Source: Leucaena leucocephala (taxonomy: Eukaryota > Streptophyta > Magnoliopsida > Fabales > Fabaceae). From it: a DNA stretch of 64,000 nucleotides. This document shows, piece after piece, positions 36,727 to 47,868 of the stretch (the first letter of the stretch is position 1; every line of letters begins with the position of its first letter). Location: NCBI GenBank assembly GCA_037074615.1, contig CM073554.1:21845501-21909500 (forward strand). The letters are read 5' to 3'. Below the pieces are notes generated by a model. The model was not told the DNA's origin. It made no database searches and worked only from the letters and a program-made list of their open reading frames with translations. Position numbers and translations under genes: made by a program.

Positions 36727-37767
36727 CTCACACTTTCATTTATTACTCATCTCTTCTTTTTTTCTTGTTTAATTTTAAAGCTTTTCTCTCCTGCGCCGTC
36801 AGATTCAAGTGCAATCATTCAAGGATCAGTGCTGTTTTGGTCTCATCTCTATCTCTACAAATTAATTTTGAGTTTTGGGATTTTTCTAAAAATCACAATT
36901 AGTATCTGCATGTGTCTCATAACACCTGAAACCCTATGATGAAATTGTTGGGGCTTAACCTTGCAATTCTACATTAAGCTTTTGGAATGTCACTGTTTAT
37001 TATGCTACCAGCTATGCAAGGAAATTGTTTGAACAGAGAGGAAAAAAAAACAAAAAGAAGAAATTATAGAAAGCCCATTATTACCAAAATACGAACATAG
37101 ACAAGTTATCTCAAAAACGATTAAAACTAAAATCACTTATTTCAATAATCGTCCAAAAATCAATTGAAGAAAAATTGTAGATGTCATTTGACCGTCCATA
37201 ACTCTTAAAACAGTGAACTTTCGCAATATTTTCTCAAAAAAGGAAAAAAAAATCCTTATACGCCTCAAAAATTTTATTATGTAATAATTTAAATTAAGTT
37301 TCATCCATGTCCTTACAAACCTTAATATTGAACTTAAAAAAAAAAAAAACTATGTGCTAAATATATAATCCCCTTGTTAGAATCGACAATGTTTTTGTTT
37401 TCCATCTTTTTCTCTTACTCTTTTTATATCAATATGACGTCTTACTATTGACAACTCAATAAAACTGTTACAAAATGTTTTTCTTCATTTTCCCTTTCTT
37501 TCTTCCACTTTCAGTCAGGTCTTGCCGTCATGGTGGCGTCTGGTAGTATTTTGAGGAGACAACCATTATCATATCTTGCGGCGGTTTTGGCGGATTTAAT
37601 CCACTATTTCATGTGGAGTTATATACCTGGAACCTCAATCTCCAACCCCAACTTGTTCCTTCTTGTTTTCCACCTTGTAACATAATTTGAACTCTAATCT
37701 ACATCACTGAATTTGAAAGGCATAGGGCTAATGAACTTCAACTCCATCAACACACTGAGAAGATTTT
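36727..37767. other. Intergenic region between the AKR relic and the PP2C gene
   Basis: AT-rich sequence with no supported gene. The right end should hold the 3' UTR of the minus-strand phosphatase. Confidence 0.5.
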
Positions 37768-39938
37768 CTACTCAACCGTAGAGAGTCGAGGATATTTTGA
37801 ATATGTCACAGAGTTGGCTCTAGATAATTTTGAACGAGCATCCAATTCTTGCCCTAATGTTATTATAGAACTCTGGCCATCATCTAACCAACTTTCAGTG
37901 CCTTCGTTTCTAGTGGGTTTAGAGTCATGGGGACTGAATTGCTTCCTTTGATTTAGGTTGCTCCTAGCAGATGGAGAATCGGGTAAAGTCGGCGGTTCAT
38001 GCAGGAACAAGCATATCACTGCACAATCATCGATCTTGGCATTAGGATACCTGTGTCTCCATACAGAAACAGCATGCCTTACTAACAGTTTTGCTGCCAT
38101 GGACCTCCTTGGCGCTGAAGCAACAATGCTTATCACTTCGGCATTCGATAGCACATCCCAAATCTGATAAGAAATTATTTGCTTCTAAGTTAATATGTTA
38201 AGTGTTTAAGTATGGAATGTTGAAGTTTTGATACACTTACCCCATCTGTTGCCAACACTACAAATTCATCCTGCTCTGTTATTTTTCTATGGAAGACATC
38301 AGGAACTGAGATGAGGCCATAATCTTTTAGGCAGAAATCTCCAAAGGCTCTTGACATAGCTAGTCCAGGAGCGTCCTCATCAGGCATATATATTCTGTAC
38401 ACTTGCGATTCTTCTGCTGCAGCGAAAACTCTGCCTTCACAATTTTGTATTCTCATGGCTTCGCCTGATCGGTGACACAATAATAGCTAGTTAGACTCAG
38501 ACTTGAAACGTGAAGGCCTCATAATAAGACATGGGCATTGAAACACCCACTTGGAATATCAGGTTTCAAGTCCACAGTGAGTTGAACAGGATTAAGCTCG
38601 TCATTATCTCCTCTTGTGCAAAGAACTGCTCGAGAATCTCCCAAATTTCCAATTATCAGCTGTTCTCCCTGAAATTTTAGGAATTGATATGCAGAAAGTC
38701 ACATACTCATTTTCCATCCAAGCCAAAATGAAAAATAAAATAAAAGGTCCTAAATACCCCAAAATTCTGTTTGTTTAAGTAGGGACTTTTTGTCAGAACT
38801 TCTTGTGGAGAGTTTACTAACATCAAAATAATTAATGTGGAGGGCTGGAGGCTAACATTTCCATATGCCTGTCGTGATTTGTGTATTTTTAAGCGCCCAA
38901 CAGGGTACCGTGCTGCTTGTCTCATGTTAGTGTCTGTCTTGTAAGTTGTATCATAATTGTGATATTGTGATTGTAGATTCTGGTTATACCTGTTGAATTA
39001 CAGTTACAGCAGTTGTACCGCTGGAAAAGCTGTCGGTGTTGATGTCTCGAGCGACATCTTTATCCATATCATTGAAAGATTTGACAAGGCTGCGCTCCCA
39101 TGAAGCAGGGGACATGTTTTGGTCATTTTCACCATACACATTAACATGGCTACTTCTTCCTCGAGGATAAGGATCCCAGTGTTTGCTGACCTTCTTCTGT
39201 TGAGTCATTTTGATTGATTCAGAGAGTTTTGCGGGAAGATTGTCCCGTATGTATTGTGAAACCTTGTGTCCAAGAGGACCATGACCATCAAACACACCAC
39301 AGAAGATCATGCCCTTTTCTCCATTTAAGCCCTGAGTATATATCTTATCAAACGTTAATCCAAATCGTATACGTTCATCAATTAAAAAGGGTTACACTTC
39401 AATATAGATAACAACCAAAGGCTACATCAACCTAATGGTATGTTTCAGAGCTGGAAGGAGAACAAAGGGAAAGAGACGAAACAAAATATGAAGGAGTTAG
39501 GGAGGGAGGTTTGAAGTTTAATTAAACATTGCTTTCATTTTCCTTCCCCTTAATCATCCCCCTCATCAAAACATATCCTAAGAGAAATTTGATCAAGCAT
39601 TCAAAAGATTCTAAATGACTAATTAATAAGAATCGCGTGCGGCTTCCATATCAATAATGTATCATCAAAATTTTCTTTCAATTAGAAAACAATCTAAATA
39701 GGAACTCCTTAAAAAGTGAACTTTTTACCTCCCAAACTGTTAATGCATCTTGGTTAATCCCTTTACTTCCTTGTTGGCAGTACATTGATATAAACTTAGA
39801 GGAACCTCTTAATCTGATTCGAGCTCCGGAATCTGCATAAGCAATATCTTCGCACTCTCGGTGATCGTATTCTTTATCATCCATGTTCCTAATCACCTTA
39901 CCTCCACAAGAAATCTCACAACTGCAACAACCTCCCAT
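37768..39938 (-). CDS. Protein phosphatase 2C
   Basis: Five exons, 39938..39729, 39331..38990, 38668..38551, 38464..38241 and 38163..37768 (stop TAG), keep phase and give 429 residues. The N-terminus MGGCCSC is a strong N-myristoylation and palmitoylation context, so the enzyme is likely membrane-bound. PP2C motifs occur in order: GINQDAL, MIFCGVFDGHGPLGHKVS (metal-binding Asp in DGHG), SGTTAV, IIGNLGDSRAVL, PGLAMSRAFGD, DEFVVLATDGIWDVLSN and NAKIDDCAVICLF. All metal-binding aspartates expected by eye are present. It is an Mg/Mn-dependent Ser/Thr phosphatase; the substrate is unknown. The closest remembered relative is At5g01700 (PP2C 65), whose neighbours also match. A Ser-rich C-terminal extension of about 70 residues follows the catalytic core. 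Confidence 0.93.
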
Positions 39939-40545
39939 ATCGAATGGCCCAACGATGGTAATTCCAAAACCAAGGGGACCCCACGAAATTGCAGTCGGAA
40001 CCCAAAAAGTTTCTCGAGGAAATCTGCGAGAAAGTGGAGGAAGGCTCGAAACCGGAAAAGCTCGAATCGATTAAGAGGGGGGTTGGGGAAGGAAGTAACG
40101 GAAAACTGATAAAAGTCTCGAAAAACGGTAGACATGGCTAGAAATATATGCAATGTTGCAACAGAAGGAGTTGCCATGTTGAGATGAGCTCGAAATTGGG
40201 ATATTGCTGTATGAGATTCCGCGGAGCTTTGGTTGTTTGCTCTCTGAATTCGCGGTAACCGTCTTACCTGGATTTCTTAAAAAAGAAAAATAAAAATGCA
40301 TAATTGACAGCCAAAGGACTCAAAATGTCTAAAAATGGATTCTTTTGAGCCAAAACAAAATGTTTGAAGGAAGAATGGTAGGCCTCTTGGCTGTACTAAA
40401 GTTACTAATGGTGATGTTGTCCAATGATAATGAAGAAGATGAAAGACCATATATAACTTTTGTTAGGAAAACAGTCTCTGCAGTTTACTCTTAAATTTTT
40501 TATACATGTAAATTATCGTATGTTTGAAAGCTTAACAAGTAAGTT

Positions 40546-40576
<31 letters not shown>

Positions 40577-41017
40577 ATATTTGCATGTCACGGCATGAAC
40601 CCTCGATTTGCGTAAATACAACACCCACTCTAGTTTACAACGGAAATTTTTAAGCAAGGCCAAAATGACTTGCACTGTTCTTTATCAAGAAGAAATGTTA
40701 GCTCGGCTACTGCAAGGATGAGCCATATCCTTTCCTTGTCGATGTGGATTATCTGCGTAAACATTATTATCGTGGAATTAACAACAACAACAATGACACC
40801 AGCTACAAACAACAACTTTTTGAAATCAGAAGAGACACATGCAACAAATATTATTCTATCGATTGCAATTGTAGAAATGAAAGGAAACTGAAACGCATGA
40901 CACTTCTCTTTGCGTTGGTGGCTTTAAAAGTGAAAACTCTGAAGAAACATGTGGAAAGTAAAAGGAAATAAAAATGTTGTACAGAACATCTGAACCGTGT
41001 GAAAGGATTTCATATTT
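39939..41017. other. Intergenic region downstream of the methyltransferase relic
   Basis: The left part is the PP2C promoter and leader. An AC/TA microsatellite lies at 40546-40577. Overlapping small frames at 40630-40971 lack recognisable features. Confidence 0.5.
40546..40577. repeat. (AC)n(TA)n microsatellite
   Basis: About eleven AC units pass directly into TATATATAA. Confidence 0.85.
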
Positions 41018-42260
41018 TCACCACCATTGATGAACCAGAACTCCCTAGAACAGTGCCAAGCACTGTTCATATGTTTTCTCATACTTGGAACTCCTCTGCC
41101 CATGGCAACATCTCTTCCACCAGTGGCATTCCAGAAATATCTCATCTACCAAACAGATAGCTTCAGTCTCAAATAACTTCGGAATCAGATCAAACTCAGC
41201 ACCTTCCACATCCATTTTCATTACAAAAAAAATCATTCTTTGAAACTGTGTTCTTCGACCATTCAGCAAAATCAAACCCATGGATCTTCTCCACTTCCCC
41301 ATCATAGTCAGCCGCAAATTGCAAAGGTTGAATCCTACCCATTCCTCTACCTTTAGCATCCACTTGCTTACCAGGCTCTCTACGGATTTCAAAGGTTAAG
41401 GTCTCATTCTTCACCCAAGCTGCATAAGGTAACAACGTGATTCCCCTTTTCAACCCATACTCTGGATGAAAAGTCTTATCAGCTTCAGTTGCATACACCT
41501 GGAAGGTCTTGTTCTGTTTTGGATACTGTTTCCTGAACCAACTTCATATACTAGAGCCATAACTTCGAGCTCCAAAATCTATGTACACATACATACCTAT
41601 TCTTAAAGCTGACATCAACCATTTATGGTAGGCACTTGACGTTCCTTATGTTACTCTTCAATGTTATCCAAGGTTTCAGTGGCTCCTCAGCAAGCAGAGG
41701 CTCAGTCTTTGCGACCAATTCTTGTTTATACCCTAAAACAGAGTAATTGCCATCGAAATTCTGCTTCTCATTTTCATGAACAATAATAGCGTCACCCTCT
41801 TTCCCAAGAACGATTTCGCGTATATAAGGCATTGACGAATCGAATCCATCTCTATCATGCGATTCTACCGCTCTGCAACAATTAAACAAATCAAGTAATG
41901 AATTTAAGACATGACCAAGAGTGGGAAAAAGGGAGGGGTAAAAAAGGAAGACATGGTTGAGAAGAGAGAAAACGGAGGAGTGGGAGTGAGGTTAGGGTGG
42001 GAAGGGAATTTAGTGCTTTAGTGGGTTGGAGGAAGAATACATAGAGAAGAAAGACGTCGATGAGGCGTGAAGACCGGAAAAGGCGGGTTAGAGGTAGACA
42101 GGAAGCGGATCCCCGGAGCGCCAGTGATGCAGATGCTACTGCATGTTGCTTTACATATGAAGAGAATGGAAGAGAGAAGGAGAGGAGGGAGGAGGGAGCA
42201 CGGGAGAGAAGACCGTTATTTGGGAGTAGAGGGGCGTAGGATGCCCGAGCTCTAGTGTAA
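41018..42260 (-). pseudogene. Methyltransferase-like (At5g01710/FkbM-type) pseudogene
   Basis: Large blocks of a plant SAM-dependent methyltransferase-like protein remain, spread over frames. In order on the minus strand: ASYAPLLPNNG near the N-terminus, PYIREIVLGKEGDAIIV, PWITLKSNIRNVKCLP, the SAM-binding-like YVYIDFGARSYGSS, FQVYATEADKTFHPEYGL, GMGRIQPLQF, VMKMDVEGAEFDLIPKLFE, CLVDEIFLECHW, and a final GVLVHQWW before TGA at 41018. Lesions: TAA at 41623 between VKCLP and MVDVSF; a 4-base TATG duplication near 41585-41597; TGA at 41544 in place of Gly; an extra T in the homopolymer 41225-41232 that shifts frame before VMKMD; and TAG at 41045 with a small deletion. The 5' part is too eroded for a firm start; 42260 is approximate. 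Five independent lesions make function very unlikely. Confidence 0.85.
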
Positions 42261-42909
42261 CCGTCAGGCATCAGGACCACCAGAAAACGACACAGCTCAA
42301 CCGTTAAATGAAACAACACACTACACGACAATACACAAACTGTAGTATCTATCTTTCAACTACAACCTGTGGTGATTCCAGCAAGGTGATGGCATATCTA
42401 TTGATATCAATGAGTAAGTATGGCGGATATCATAATTTGGATATATTAATGCGAGCTTCAGCTGTCCCAGTTTGTGTACGAAGATATTGCTTCCAATATA
42501 TGTTATCATTGCTTGCCATGTCCTTCTATTCTATCAATATTGCTGGAAGCTAGATTTCACATGTTATTAAGTTATTTATTCCTTGTTTCGATCGTTACAA
42601 GAGAACACAAGTTCACTTCATTTTAATCATGCACCATCCCCGCCCCGAACAATATATTTCATCATCTTCATCATTATATTTAATGGACAAGAAAACAGCA
42701 AGCAAGAGTGAGAAACGAACAGTCTGCAAACTGCCCAGCAACACTCAGTAACTCAACAGATATTGAGGACTTTAGCAACAGAACTCACCTCTAACGGTGA
42801 CGAACACGAATATGAAGCGCAGAAACTGGAAGATGCTGGTGAATGGTGATGCTTATTTAACGAAGCATATGAATATATATTTTAGTGGAACACGATCTGG
42901 ACGTAATTG
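42261..42909. other. Short intergenic region upstream of tRNA-Gln
   Basis: No gene is supported; sequence is mixed composition with a small random open frame at 42308-42553. Confidence 0.45.
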
Positions 42910-42981
42910 GGTTCTATGGTGTAGTGGTTAGCACTCTGGACTTTGAATCCAGCGACCTGGGTTCGACTCCCGGTAGGACCT
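42910..42981 (+). tRNA. tRNA-Gln(UUG): tRNA-Gln (anticodon UUG)
   Basis: A complete 72-nt cloverleaf without intron. The acceptor stem is GGTTCTA paired with TAGGACC (one G-U), with D-arm bases TAGTGGTTAGCA. The anticodon stem CTGGA/TCCAG encloses loop CTTTGAA with TTG at 42943-42945. The T arm is CTGGGTTCGACTCCCGG. CCA is not encoded, as usual for nuclear tRNA genes. A T6 run starts at 42983 and serves as the pol III terminator. The gene lies between the dead methyltransferase gene and the F-box gene. Confidence 0.97.
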
Positions 42982-43779
42982 GTTTTTTCTTTCATTTTTA
43001 AGCATTGACAAGAAAGGGAAAAGAAAATGCCTGCCAGATGTAATGTGAAGATATTTTTATTTCTTATCATCACAATGGTCTTCTTTTTTACGCAGTCCCC
43101 TAAACTTGACATATCCTCATCATAATACCATTCTTTTTTACTCGTCATAATGGTTTTAAATGTTGAAATAGAATGTAGAAGTGACCGAGCAAAAAGCGTA
43201 TTAGTTATAAGCCATTAATGTAGAAGTGACCGAGCCGAAAGCATATTAGTTATAAACCATTAGGCAAACAGAATTTTATAGAGATTTTAAGTTGGCATTG
43301 ATTTATCGTATGGGAGTGGCAAAGACATATGAGCGTTAAACATCTCCCATTCTTAATGTGTCTCAACAGTTACAAAGTTTAAAAAAATACCTCTGGTTGG
43401 CCTTGTTTTAACGTTAACACTAACAGCTACTTGTTATCAACGGTACACACACACTCCCTCTAATTGTGAGACGCCGCAGAGGAAATCGGCTTTTAACCTC
43501 TTTTTTCATTAAAAAAAGGGGGGGGGGGGAACAGTTAAAACAAAACATTCCCATGCCAACCATAAGCTCAACTGGGCTGCTTTTAGAGCAGTAAGCGGGC
43601 GATCCGACAGTCATTTATACAGTTTTGTAGTTTACTTGAAGAGTGAGGACCAATTCTATTCCTCTACTCCTCCGGAAAGAACAGCACCAACTGCAGAGAA
43701 TCCATTTTGGAGTGAGGTGGCGGAGAGATTATAGAAGAAATCAGCTTAAACAACTGATTTTCGTAACCTTTTTCTCAAC
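42982..43779. other. Intergenic region between tRNA-Gln and the F-box/LRR gene
   Basis: It begins with the tRNA T-run terminator. Near 43165-43265 there is a short imperfect direct repeat (GTAGAAGTGACCGAGC... occurring twice about 60 bp apart). A G-run lies near 43518-43529. No gene is supported. The right end is the F-box gene's 3' UTR. Confidence 0.5.
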
Positions 43780-46700
43780 TTAAACGACTTCCATCAGATC
43801 CTCCAACTGTAATTTCCAACACTTGGGATCCATCTCAGCCTGCAAATGGCACGACAACAATCATCACAACAAAATCAAAATTGCGAACAGTGTTCATGAC
43901 TTCTTATGAACAGTGTGGTTTCCACTAGCTTTTGTGTGTATTGATTGATATTGATATTGATATTAATTTTATTGAACCTCGATCCCCACTACTTGAGTTT
44001 GCCACTTTTGGCTATGTATGATAATCATGCATGCAAGTCTATTGTTTAGTGAACTGAACTGCAAATAAACCCAGCCTCCAGTTAGTTCCAGATTTTAAAG
44101 TCTTTTTGTTTGACCAAAATAAAATTCACAGTACTGAAAAGTTCAAGAATACTGATTTAAGTTTCACAACATCTCGGGAGAGGAACCATAAAATTCTCAT
44201 ACCTGGAACACTTTATCCCTCCACTCAAACACACAGCCACGTGCTTCAATGTGTTTGATAAGAGGCTCAGGTAGCGTTGGTCTCAACGAAACATGGAGCT
44301 TAACTTTTCTTAGCCCTCCAAATGCCAACAAGGTAGCAGCAAGTCCTCTTGGAGTCACTCCCTGCAAGGTCAGAAGACTAAAGGTGTGTAGGCAACTGAT
44401 GCTAGCAAGTGACAATAGCCCTACTTCTGTGACCGAACTGTATGACAAATTTATCTGCAAAGCAAAAGACATTTCCTTAGAGTCTTGGAAGAAATTTTCT
44501 TGCATCTTCTATGCTAACAGAAATCCTGAGAAATAAGAAAGAAAACCTGTTTTAGATTGTGGGACCAACAAGCAAGTGGAATCATCCCGCTATCATCAAT
44601 CTTGTAACACTTTTTTATGTCCAGACGACTTAGTTGCTTACAGTTTGGTGCAATAGCTGCTAAACCCTTAGATGTGACAAGAAGACATCCACGGATTTCC
44701 AGTGTTTTCAACTCTAAGCATTTTGATAGGGAGATTAAGGAACGATCAGTGATGTCAGTACAATAAGCAACATTAATTGTCTCCAGCCTAGGGCAACCGC
44801 AAGCAATTGCTGAAATGCCTAAGTCTGTTATTCCTGTGGACCTGAACAAGCAATATAATCATTAATGAGTAGTCACTAAGAATTACAATATTGTTCAAAA
44901 TAGAAATGAAATCATAGTTTATTTCAAAGTAACACATGCTTTTAAGGAAGAAAAAGAACAAGGATACTCTTAACCTAGCACAAGCAAGTACTAAATAACC
45001 TAAAACTTGTCATAGCCTTATTCAGTCAACAACCCAAACAAAAATTTTCTTAGAGCCATCTTCTTATATCTGCTAATGCAAATCTAGTTCACATTATTAA
45101 TTTCAAAGTTCAAACTTCAGGCCTTTAAAATGCAAATCTGTCTCCATACTATTTTATACAAAAGAATATAGCTTAATTTCAGGAATATTACATGAAGAGA
45201 CACAGTTTTCTAAAATGCATTTTGTTGGGTATTGATTGCACTCATTTGAAAAGCCAAATATAAGCCTTTGTAACAAACCTAAATATCAAAGCATGCTGAG
45301 CATGAAAACCTGGAGTTCTAGTTGGTTGCACACTGCTAAGCTTACCCAGTAAGTCTGCTCCATTGTTTATGTTGTAATTTCTCCATATCAATCACTAAAT
45401 ACACCAAATTGCACATAGACTTTTAATATATGACGGGGTTAAGGAAATAACAAAAGCTTACATAGTTGAACAACAAACCTGTAGAGATCTAGCTCCTTTA
45501 ACTTTGAGCAGGACTTTCCAACATAGGCAAGTCCCTTGTCAGTTATGTTCAGGCAGATTCCTAATTTTAGACTGGAGAGTCTGGAACACCGAGAAATGGG
45601 CCTAAGACCTGCAGAAAGAGAAGTAAGGCCACTGATATGGTAGTTCAAAATTCCAATTGAGACAGGCAAGAAGAAAACCTCCATCATCAATTTCATTATC
45701 TGTAAGGTCTAGCTCCTCAAGAGAATCACATTGCTGTCCAATCATCGCAAATGCTTCTCTTGGAACTAGAGTACATGATTCCATCCTGAGGGAAGTGAGA
45801 CTTCTGCATGAGTTCACAATGCTGGCAATTGAAAGATGAGTTATCTTGCGGCAACATGTAATGTCAAGCTTCCTCAAATCCTTGTGTTTGGACACAAGAA
45901 ATGAGAGAGCTTCATCAGTCACTCCCAAACATTTTCTCAAACTCAGCTCTTTTAATGACATACATGAACTTCCGATGGCCCTTAATCCAGAAGAAGTAAC
46001 CAGGCAGCCATCTAATATGATTGATTGCAGCATGGGTAGTTTATTCAGAGCATCAGCAAGAGCAAGTGTCACCTAAATCATCAACTCTATAATTAGCTAC
46101 AGATGAAATCTTTGAGCATTTAAATATATAAATGGAAAAGAAGACCTACAGGAGAACCATCTGATAAAGTAAGTTGCTCAATACATCCACAACAGCTTGT
46201 TAGGGCTGAGAGACCAATGGGGCTTATGTTTTGACAACCTGAGATATCAAGTTTCTGCGGAAAGAAACATTGGCAAATACATAAGATAACCATAGAGAGT
46301 TGAGAAAAAATTATGACACACAAAGGTTAATGCAATCACATTGCATGCTGCCAATAACAGTGTTGAAGGTTCACCATTAATGTGAATCAAATTAAACTCC
46401 TTTCATATATAGAATGAAAAATATAGATAATAATTTCTTCCTTTTTCACACTCAACCAAATCTCCAAAATTTCGGAATTTCACTGATAAATTAAAGCTGA
46501 AAGTGACCACTCCTTGTCTAAATTAAAATCGGAAGACGACACTACAATTCTGCTATATTTGTCATTATTAGGTAAATGATAAACTGAAATTGACAAGCCA
46601 ACCACCCACGCATACCTTTAACGCTGTGCACCCTTGTTTGAAGACATCAAAACTGTCATCATCGATGCCGAAACATCCTTCAAGGACCAAATCTTCAAGG

Positions 46701-47868
46701 TATTGCAATTTAACAATTGATGACAGACATTTACCTGTGATCTGCACAACACATGAACAATAATAAGTAATATTATTTGTCCCAACCAGATCACTGCCAA
46801 GAAATAAATGACGAATACAATAAAAAACTCAGTCCACTTAATTTTGAAAGAACAGTTGATTATTTAGGTATCGTATTGAACTATTTATTAATGATGTTTG
46901 ATAACTCAACCAAATCGATGCATGTTACTTGTCCTATCCGAATAAATGTATATTACTTGTTCTAACGGGTTCTTTGAGGGGAAAAAATGTACACATACTT
47001 CTGAACTTGGCATCACATTACCGACTCCTCCAATCAAAAATCATTAGTTCCATTAGCGAATACGAACATGCCTAACATCTAGGCCATTAATACAGCCCAG
47101 CTAAATATTCCAAAACACCCTCGCCTTAAAAAATATATCTTCAGTTATTTAAGATGAAAACATATGAAATTATTGCTAATGCGTATAGCTAAAGGAAAAC
47201 TGAAGTGGGAGAAGAAAGCTTACAGGCAAGTAAGAGAGATCCAAGCTACGGAGTTCCTTACACTTGACTGCGATCAAGTCCACCCCTAAATCCCCCACAC
47301 CCAAACACCACTTCAAGCAAATCAATTTCAATTTCCTGCACCCAACTGCTATGCACCCAATTCCCATGTCCGTTATTAGCTTACATCTCGCCAACCACAG
47401 CTTCTCCAAATTCCTGGCCTGAGCCACTGCAGACGCCGCCGCGTCTTTCAGCTCAGTGGCATTGGACAAGTCTAACTCCACCAAATTCTTGCAATTAGTA
47501 GCCAAACTCAGCAACCCATTAGCAGAGAAGAACCTGGACCGCGAGAGATCGATCCGTCGTAGCGTAGCACTGTAGGCGTTAGCTAAGAAGTTGAGGGAAC
47601 TATCAGATACTCGAGGGCACAGAGAGAGATCAGCATGGGACACAAATGGGTATCGATTCAAGATCGAAGGAAGGAGTTCGGAGCGAAGAGGCCTGATGGT
47701 TCGGCGATGTTTGGCTTCGATTGCGTAGAAAGACTTGCAAACTAGAGAAAACGACTTCTTGTATAGTGAATTCGAAGGAAGGTGGTCGAGGATGGTGAAG
47801 ACGAGCTCCTCCGAGAGAGAAGCAAATGGGTTATTGGCCTCCGGGGCTTTGTGCTTTTCCATGACCAA
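43780..47868 (-). CDS. F-box/LRR (RNI-like) protein
   Basis: Eight exons, 47868..47224, 46741..46616, 46254..46150, 46072..45679, 45608..45479, 44841..44547, 44454..44203 and 43839..43780 (stop TAA), keep phase and give 668 residues. A second ATG two codons downstream (MEKHK) is an equally possible start. The F-box lies near residues 15-55 (PFASLSEELVFTILDHLPSN, then KSFSLVCKSFYAIE). About 18 cysteine-type leucine-rich repeats follow, such as LVELDLSNATELKD, LKELSLRKCLGVTDEALSFL and LETINVAYCTDITDRSLISL. The last exon is only 20 codons (AEMDPKCWKLQLEDLMEVV); without it the frame would end two codons after an excellent CAG/GTATGAG donor. Such proteins are substrate adaptors of SCF ubiquitin ligases; the target is unknown. 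The closest remembered relative is At5g01720. Confidence 0.93.
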
